NCBI GenBank assembly: GCA_031552825.1
Contig: JAVBMD010000011.1
Location: 62,001 to 126,000 of the forward strand
Source of the DNA: WQXF01 sp031552825
GTDB lineage: Bacteria > Bacillota > Clostridia > Christensenellales > Aristaeellaceae
Reading direction: 5' to 3'
Length of the DNA: 64,000 nt
Positions 60,277 through 64,000 of the stretch are shown here, one piece after another (within the stretch, counting starts at the first letter, position 1; every line of letters begins with the position of its first letter). Below the pieces are notes generated by a model that worked only from the letters and a program-made list of their open reading frames with translations, was not told the origin of the DNA and did not search any database. The translations under genes and the position numbers were made by a program.

Positions 60277-61527
60277 ATGCGAGCTTCCATTCCTGAATTG
60301 ATTCGCGTGGCTGAGCAGCGTTGTGCTCCCAGCTTTGCTGCGTTGGACACCATCGAGGCGGAAAACTTTGCCCGCGTACTGGCTGCATTTCAAAAGCATC
60401 AGGTTGCGGCGCGTCACTTTGCCGGGACTACCGGCTACGGCTATGGCGACGTGGGGCGGGACACGCTGGAGCGCGTGTTTGCCGACGTGTTCGGCGCGGA
60501 GGATGCGCTGGTGCGCCCGCAGATCGTTTCCGGCACACACGCACTGGCGATCTGCTTGTTTGGCCTGCTGAATCCCGGCGATCGCTTGCTGTGCGCATCG
60601 GGCAAACCATATGACACCCTCGACGAGGTAATCGGTATCGCCGGGCATTCCGCCTGCTCGCTCAAGGCGATAGGCGTCGGTTACGACGAGGTGCCGCTGC
60701 GCGCAGATGATGCGCTGGACCTCCCGGCGATCCTCGCGGCACTGCGGCCTGAAACCCGTGTCGTGGAGATCCAGCGATCGCGCGGGTACGCGTGGCGCGC
60801 CGCGCTCGCTCTCGAGAATATCGGGGCGGTCGCGCAGGCCGTTCATGCCGTGCGTCCTGATGTCATCATCATGGTGGACAACTGCTACGGCGAATTTGTC
60901 GCCACGCGGGAACCAACAATGCTGGGCGTGGACATCATCGCCGGATCCCTGATAAAAAACGCCGGTGGAGGCATCGCGCCAACAGGCGGCTATGTCGCTG
61001 GGCGGCGTGAATGGGTGGAGCGCATCGCGGAGCGTTTAACCTCGCCGGGCATCGGCAAGGAGGTTGGTTCCTACGCGCCGGGTTATCAGGCTTTCTATCA
61101 AGGCCTTTTCATTGCGCCGCATACCGTCAACCAAGCGTTAAAAACCGCCATGCTTGCCGCCAGCGTTTTCAGTTCGCTGGGCTTTGCGGTGCAGCCCGCG
61201 CCCGACGCCGCTGCGCGCGGAGACATCATCCAAGCCATCGAGTTCCAAACGCCCGAGCGGCTGGTCGCTTTCTGTGCCGGAATTCAGGCGGCTTCTCCGG
61301 TCGATAGCTTTGCCGTGCCGGAGCCGTGGGATATGCCCGGCTATCAGCATCAGGTCATTATGGCGGCGGGTACCTTCGTTTCTGGTGCTTCCATCGAACT
61401 GAGCGCCGACGCGCCGATGCGCCCACCCTATGTCGGCTATCTGCAAGGGGGATTGACGCTTTCGCACGGGCGGCTCGGTATTCAGACCGCACTTGAAAGC
61501 TTGTCGAAAGCCGGGTTGCTACCATAG
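60277..61527 (+). CDS. PLP-dependent methionine gamma-lyase-like protein (PF06838, YnbB type)
   Basis: 416 aa; AGAGGAG before ATG 60277. Cys/Met metabolism PLP fold-type I, of the family once called aluminium resistance protein: HFAGTTGYGYGDVGRDTLERVFADVFG near residue 47, RPQIVSGTHALAICLFG and IAGSLIKNAGGGIAPTGGYVAGR, where Lys is the PLP residue. In Bacillus ynbB lies downstream of miaA-hfq, as here without hfq. The reaction is uncertain. Confidence 0.88.
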   Translation: MRASIPELIRVAEQRCAPSFAALDTIEAENFARVLAAFQKHQVAARHFAGTTGYGYGDVGRDTLERVFADVFGAEDALVRPQIVSGTHALAICLFGLLNPGDRLLCASGKPYDTLDEVIGIAGHSACSLKAIGVGYDEVPLRADDALDLPAILAALRPETRVVEIQRSRGYAWRAALALENIGAVAQAVHAVRPDVIIMVDNCYGEFVATREPTMLGVDIIAGSLIKNAGGGIAPTGGYVAGRREWVERIAERLTSPGIGKEVGSYAPGYQAFYQGLFIAPHTVNQALKTAMLAASVFSSLGFAVQPAPDAAARGDIIQAIEFQTPERLVAFCAGIQAASPVDSFAVPEPWDMPGYQHQVIMAAGTFVSGASIELSADAPMRPPYVGYLQGGLTLSHGRLGIQTALESLSKAGLLP

Positions 61528-61588
61528 GTTGTATGCCTTTGTTGTTCACATACACTCCACAGTGGAATTTGCCTCCGTTAAACTATCG

Positions 61589-61626
61589 AAACAGCGCAAG
61601 AAATCCTGCGTTTCTTGCGCTGTTTT
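61589..61626. terminator. bidirectional terminator between the PF06838 gene and lexA
   Basis: AAACAGCGCAAGAAA / TTTCTTGCGCTGTTT, 15-bp perfect stem with a 7-base loop. The T-run falls at 61623-61626, in the stem end. The remaining gap 61528-61721 shows no gene. Confidence 0.85.
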
Positions 61627-61721
61627 GATGAATTTTGGATTTTTAGGAGAAGTTTGCGAGAAAAACAGACCTAGATTCGTTTTTATGGTAGACTATAGCA
61701 GGACAAACCGACCGACGGTTA

Positions 61722-62330
61722 TCACATCTTTCGCAGCAATGAAACCACCTTGCCAAGCACCGTCACATCGCTTGCGATGATCGGCTCCATCGTGTCGTTC
61801 TCCGGTTGTAGTCGGAAATGCCCGTTTTCCTTGTAGAAGCGCTTAACCGTCGCCTCATCCTCGACCATCGCCACCACGATTTCGCCGTTGTTGGCATTGG
61901 GCTGCTTGCGCACCACCACTTGGTCGCCATTGAGCATACCGATGTTGACCATGCTATCGCCGCGCACGCAGAGGATAAAGTGCTCGCCATCGCCAAGAAA
62001 ATCCGCGGGCAACAGCATGGTTTCCTCGATATTCTCCTGCGCGAGGATCGGCGTTCCGGCGGCAACCTGCCCAACAATGGGTACCGCGAGCACCTCGCGG
62101 CGGGAGAAGCTCGGATCGCCGAGCACTTCCATCGCGCGCGGCTTCATTGGATCGCGGTTGAGCATTCCCTTCTTTTGCAGGCGCATCAGATGCCCATGCA
62201 CGGTAGAGGTGGATTTCAGCCCAACCGCATCACAAATCTCCCGCACAGAGGGCGGATATCCCTTGTTCTGAATCTCGCTTTTGATGTATTCCAAAATTTT
62301 GGCTTGGTTGTCTCCACGTGGTTTCTTCAT
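61722..62330 (-). CDS. lexA: SOS repressor LexA
   Basis: 202 aa from ATG 62330, with GGGAGGTG upstream; upstream extensions of the frame cross the promoter and are rejected. N-terminal winged helix-turn-helix (YPPSVREICDAVGLKSTSTVHGHL), cleavage site Ala91-Gly92 in QVAAGTP, catalytic Ser126 in RGDSMVNIG and Lys163 in DEATVKRFYKE. RecA-stimulated self-cleavage releases repression. Three LexA-like boxes lie in the divergent region upstream. Confidence 0.96.
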   Translation of the reverse strand: MKKPRGDNQAKILEYIKSEIQNKGYPPSVREICDAVGLKSTSTVHGHLMRLQKKGMLNRDPMKPRAMEVLGDPSFSRREVLAVPIVGQVAAGTPILAQENIEETMLLPADFLGDGEHFILCVRGDSMVNIGMLNGDQVVVRKQPNANNGEIVVAMVEDEATVKRFYKENGHFRLQPENDTMEPIIASDVTVLGKVVSLLRKM

Positions 62331-62375
62331 GTGAAACACCTCCCAAAGAACTTCCCCAGCATACAGCATTATATC

Positions 62376-62387
62376 AAACTTGTGTTC
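62376..62387. promoter_or_regulatory. LexA-like box near the lexA transcription start
   Basis: AAAC-TTGT-GTTC, one mismatch from GAAC-N4-GTTC; just downstream of the lexA -10. Confidence 0.55.
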
Positions 62388-62397
62388 CCCTTGCTGC

Positions 62398-62426
62398 ATT
62401 ATAACACAGCATCTTATCATATACAA
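62398..62426 (-). promoter_or_regulatory. lexA promoter
   Basis: Minus strand TTGTAT (62421-62426), 17-base spacer, TATAAT (62398-62403). Confidence 0.75.
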
Positions 62427-62435
62427 GCAGGAATA

Positions 62436-62447
62436 AAACATTTGTTC
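62436..62447. promoter_or_regulatory. LexA-like box upstream of the lexA -35
   Basis: AAAC-ATTT-GTTC, one mismatch from GAAC-N4-GTTC; between the two divergent promoters. Confidence 0.6.
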
Positions 62448-62465
62448 GTATTTTTCTAAAATCGC

Positions 62466-62494
62466 TTGACAAAGAACGTTTGTTCGCGTATACT
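62466..62494 (+). promoter_or_regulatory. LexA-controlled promoter of the small membrane protein
   Basis: TTGACA (62466-62471), 17-base spacer, TATACT (62489-62494). A perfect LexA box GAAC-GTTT-GTTC (62474-62485) fills the spacer, so LexA binding must block the promoter. Confidence 0.88.
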
Positions 62495-62564
62495 ATGCGT
62501 AAGGAAACCAACAACGGTGCATACTAACGATATTGCCGACGCTATTTTCAAAGGAGGCACATAC

Positions 62565-62819
62565 ATGACATACACTTATCAAAGCCGTTCTTCGGCACCG
62601 CTTGGCAAATACGGAAAAAGAAAGGCGCAAACGCGCGTCTGGCTCCTTGCCGGAGCCTGTGCCGCAGCCATCTGCGCACTGCTGATCTGGATTGCCGTGG
62701 AGATTTGCAGCCATACGCATGTTGTACATTCCGCCGGCGGACAGCTGCCCAGCAACACCGTCAATATGCACAGTACCTATATCGGCAACGTTGAAATCCT
62801 TTCACAGGCGAGAGGATAA
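62565..62819 (+). CDS. small SOS-controlled single-pass membrane protein
   Basis: 84 aa, ATG 62565 after AAAGGAGGC. A basic N-terminus (residues about 12-24, KYGKRKAQTR) is followed by one membrane helix (about 26-48) and a short outside tail of about 36 residues. No LysM domain is visible, unlike YneA of Bacillus, which is also divergent from lexA. The promoter carries a perfect LexA box. Best guess is an SOS-induced division inhibitor or membrane factor, by position and control only; sequence homology is not recognised. A terminator follows. Confidence 0.75.
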   Translation: MTYTYQSRSSAPLGKYGKRKAQTRVWLLAGACAAAICALLIWIAVEICSHTHVVHSAGGQLPSNTVNMHSTYIGNVEILSQARG

Positions 62820-62835
62820 CACAGGGCCACAGACA

Positions 62836-62873
62836 AAAGAGCTTGTTCTTCTCGTCAAAGAACAGGCTCTTTT
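62836..62873. terminator. bidirectional terminator between the SOS gene and the integrase
   Basis: AAAGAGC.TGTTCTT / AAGAACA.GCTCTTT stem with T-runs on both strands. Confidence 0.8.
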
Positions 62874-62899
62874 CGTTTACGATAGGGGAGAGCCCGCGA

Positions 62900-64000
62900 T
62901 TATTCCTGCGGCTCCTTGTGTTTTGGTTCGCGCAAGACGGTGCGCCGCGCGGCTTCGCGCCTGCGATCCTCGGGTATGGCGGCATAGTGGCGGCGCGTGG
63001 TGTTCACATCGGCGTGACCCAGCACATCGGCCACGAGATAAATGTCCCCGGTTTCGCGATAGAGGTTCGTACCATAGGTACTGCGCAGTTTGTGCGGGCT
63101 GATTTTTCGCTTGAGCGGCGCGGCGATCTGCGCATACTTGCGCACTAGGTTTTCCACGGCACGCTGCGTGATGCGCCTGCGCTGCAAGGAAAGGAAAAAT
63201 GCTTGCTCGTGCCCGGGAAGCGCATCAACTTTCATGCGCTCCGCTAGATAATCGCGCAAGGCTTCGGAAACCTCGTCGGAGAGATACAAAATGCTTTCAT
63301 CGCCGCCCTTGCGGGTAATAACAAAGGCATTTTGCGCAAAGTCAATATCGTCGATGTCCAGTCCAACACATTCGCTGACGCGGATGCCGGTACCCAGAAA
63401 GAGCGTAAGCATCGCCAGATCACGCTTCCGTGTCAACTCATGATACTTTTGCTGCCGAGCGGAAAGCGCCTCGCCGCTTTCCACAACATCCAGCATGCGC
63501 GCCACTTCATCGATCTCTAGCCGAATAATGGCCTTGGCATGGCGCTTGGGAAGCGCCACCAACTCAGCGACGTTACCGGGCACGCGACCACCGGCGTACA
63601 TGTACTTGAAAAAGGAGCGAAGGCTGGAGAGCTTGCGCATTTTGCCCAGTTCCTTGTTCTCGATTTCCCAGGAAATGACCTCGCCGTCGGGTGTGGTATG
63701 GTTCTTGTAGTAGAGCGTCAAAAACTCACCGTAGCGCTCGATATCCAGCTTGGTGATCTTTGCGATGTCGGCGTCCTCGAGGGCAGGCGGCGTTTTTCCG
63801 GCGAATCCGCGCACTTCGGCGCAAAGGTATTGAAAGAAGATGCGCAGGTCATAGGCATAAGCAAGCCGGGTAAGCACGCTGGTCTGCGACTCGATGGCAA
63901 CAAAGAAATCCAAACAGGCAAGCGGAAGCTCACGCTGAATGGCGCGCAACATCTCCGTACGCTGCCGGGCTTTTTGTTTGAAATAGTCGTCAGAACGCTG
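62900..64000 (-). CDS. tyrosine recombinase (XerC/D-like), N-terminus beyond the window
   Basis: The reading frame is open from the stop at 62900 to the window edge (367 codons). An in-frame ATG at 63952 exists, but codons upstream (DYFKQKARQRTE) look like coding sequence and carry no stop, so the true start is outside. The N-terminal SAM-like core-binding domain is followed by the catalytic domain: Arg in GTGIRVSECVGLD, Lys in ITRKGGDE, His-x-x-Arg in SPHKLRST, the LGHADVNTTRRHY segment with the final His and Tyr nucleophile. No att site or phage gene is near, so it may be a resident recombinase. Confidence 0.9.
   Translation of the reverse strand, partial: QRSDDYFKQKARQRTEMLRAIQRELPLACLDFFVAIESQTSVLTRLAYAYDLRIFFQYLCAEVRGFAGKTPPALEDADIAKITKLDIERYGEFLTLYYKNHTTPDGEVISWEIENKELGKMRKLSSLRSFFKYMYAGGRVPGNVAELVALPKRHAKAIIRLEIDEVARMLDVVESGEALSARQQKYHELTRKRDLAMLTLFLGTGIRVSECVGLDIDDIDFAQNAFVITRKGGDESILYLSDEVSEALRDYLAERMKVDALPGHEQAFFLSLQRRRITQRAVENLVRKYAQIAAPLKRKISPHKLRSTYGTNLYRETGDIYLVADVLGHADVNTTRRHYAAIPEDRRREAARRTVLREPKHKEPQE

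Noticed and set aside
62331..62441. A 37-residue N-terminal extension of LexA
   Set aside because: It crosses the lexA promoter and a LexA-like box; the GGGAGGTG site supports ATG 62330.
62900..64000. A prophage or integrative element suggested by the tyrosine recombinase
   Set aside because: No phage, transfer or att-like repeat accompanies it, and the flanking genes are core genes. A mobile element to the right cannot be excluded.
1..64000. CRISPR arrays, insertion sequences, rRNA genes, riboswitches of known class
   Set aside because: Looked for by eye; no repeat-spacer pattern, transposase, rRNA sequence or familiar riboswitch core was recognised.

Overview
The window is a GC-rich, gene-dense chromosomal segment from an endospore-forming anaerobic Firmicute, most likely class Clostridia (the Christensenellales/Eubacteriales side is an inference; no rRNA is present to settle it). 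The basis is: sporulation genes (a SipL-like SPOCS/LysM protein, a PdaB-like deacetylase, SpoIVFA/SpoIVFB), a complete six-gene Rnf ferredoxin:NAD oxidoreductase operon, a Gram-positive LexA box GAAC-N4-GTTC, PcrA, HelD, DegV, YerC and RicA/YlbF-type proteins, strong AGGAGG ribosome binding sites, and frequent TTG/GTG starts. No insertion sequence, prophage or CRISPR array was found, and no gene-free stretch exceeds 300 bases. Almost all genes are housekeeping genes.

Layout. 1-3990 (minus): a diaminopropionate/selenium-linked catabolic operon ygeX-ygeY-ygeW-arcC that runs off the left edge, controlled from a divergent promoter region (3991-4186) shared with a YheO/DauR-type regulator. 5010-8359 (plus): nagA, an atypical ROK protein and an LCMT-family methyltransferase. 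8413-13196: a DsbA-like protein, the SipL-like spore protein, DegV, a PdaB-like deacetylase and a two-OB-fold SSB-like protein. 13483-19110: yerC-pcrA-ligA-AIR synthase-like gene behind a leader with an intrinsic-terminator-like hairpin. 19299-22466: nadK-argR-recN. 22509-29035: rnfCDGEAB, with an RnfG carrying four FMN-binding repeats. 29101-31661 (minus): a HelD motor ATPase coupled to a carrier-protein-like gene that lacks the phosphopantetheine serine. 31804-36626 (minus): radical SAM DUF512 protein-der-plsY-xylB. 36870-44918: maf-mreBCD-PBP2-minD-rodA (cell shape and wall elongation; MinD without MinC or MinE). 44977-48151: spoIVFA-spoIVFB-threonine aldolase-Nudix, meeting a MATE exporter tail to tail. 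49561-49634: tRNA-Trp. 49706-61527: proC-rnhA-miaB-ricA-like-mutS-mutL-MBL-lactonase-miaA-PF06838 lyase. 61722-64000: lexA, a divergent small membrane protein with a LexA box inside its promoter, and a tyrosine recombinase that runs off the right edge.

How the parts work together. The cell-shape block (MreB/C/D, PBP2, RodA) forms a recognisable elongasome. The Rnf block is the energy-conserving membrane complex. MutS/MutL, RecN, PcrA, LigA, RnhA and LexA make the window rich in DNA repair, with LexA and the small divergent membrane protein looking like an SOS checkpoint pair analogous in position to lexA-yneA of Bacillus. The most unusual signals are the four-repeat RnfG, the LexA-controlled orphan membrane protein, the serine-less carrier-like protein fused translationally to HelD, the solitary MinD, and the divergent ygeXYW-arcC/regulator control region with a perfect 19-bp palindrome.
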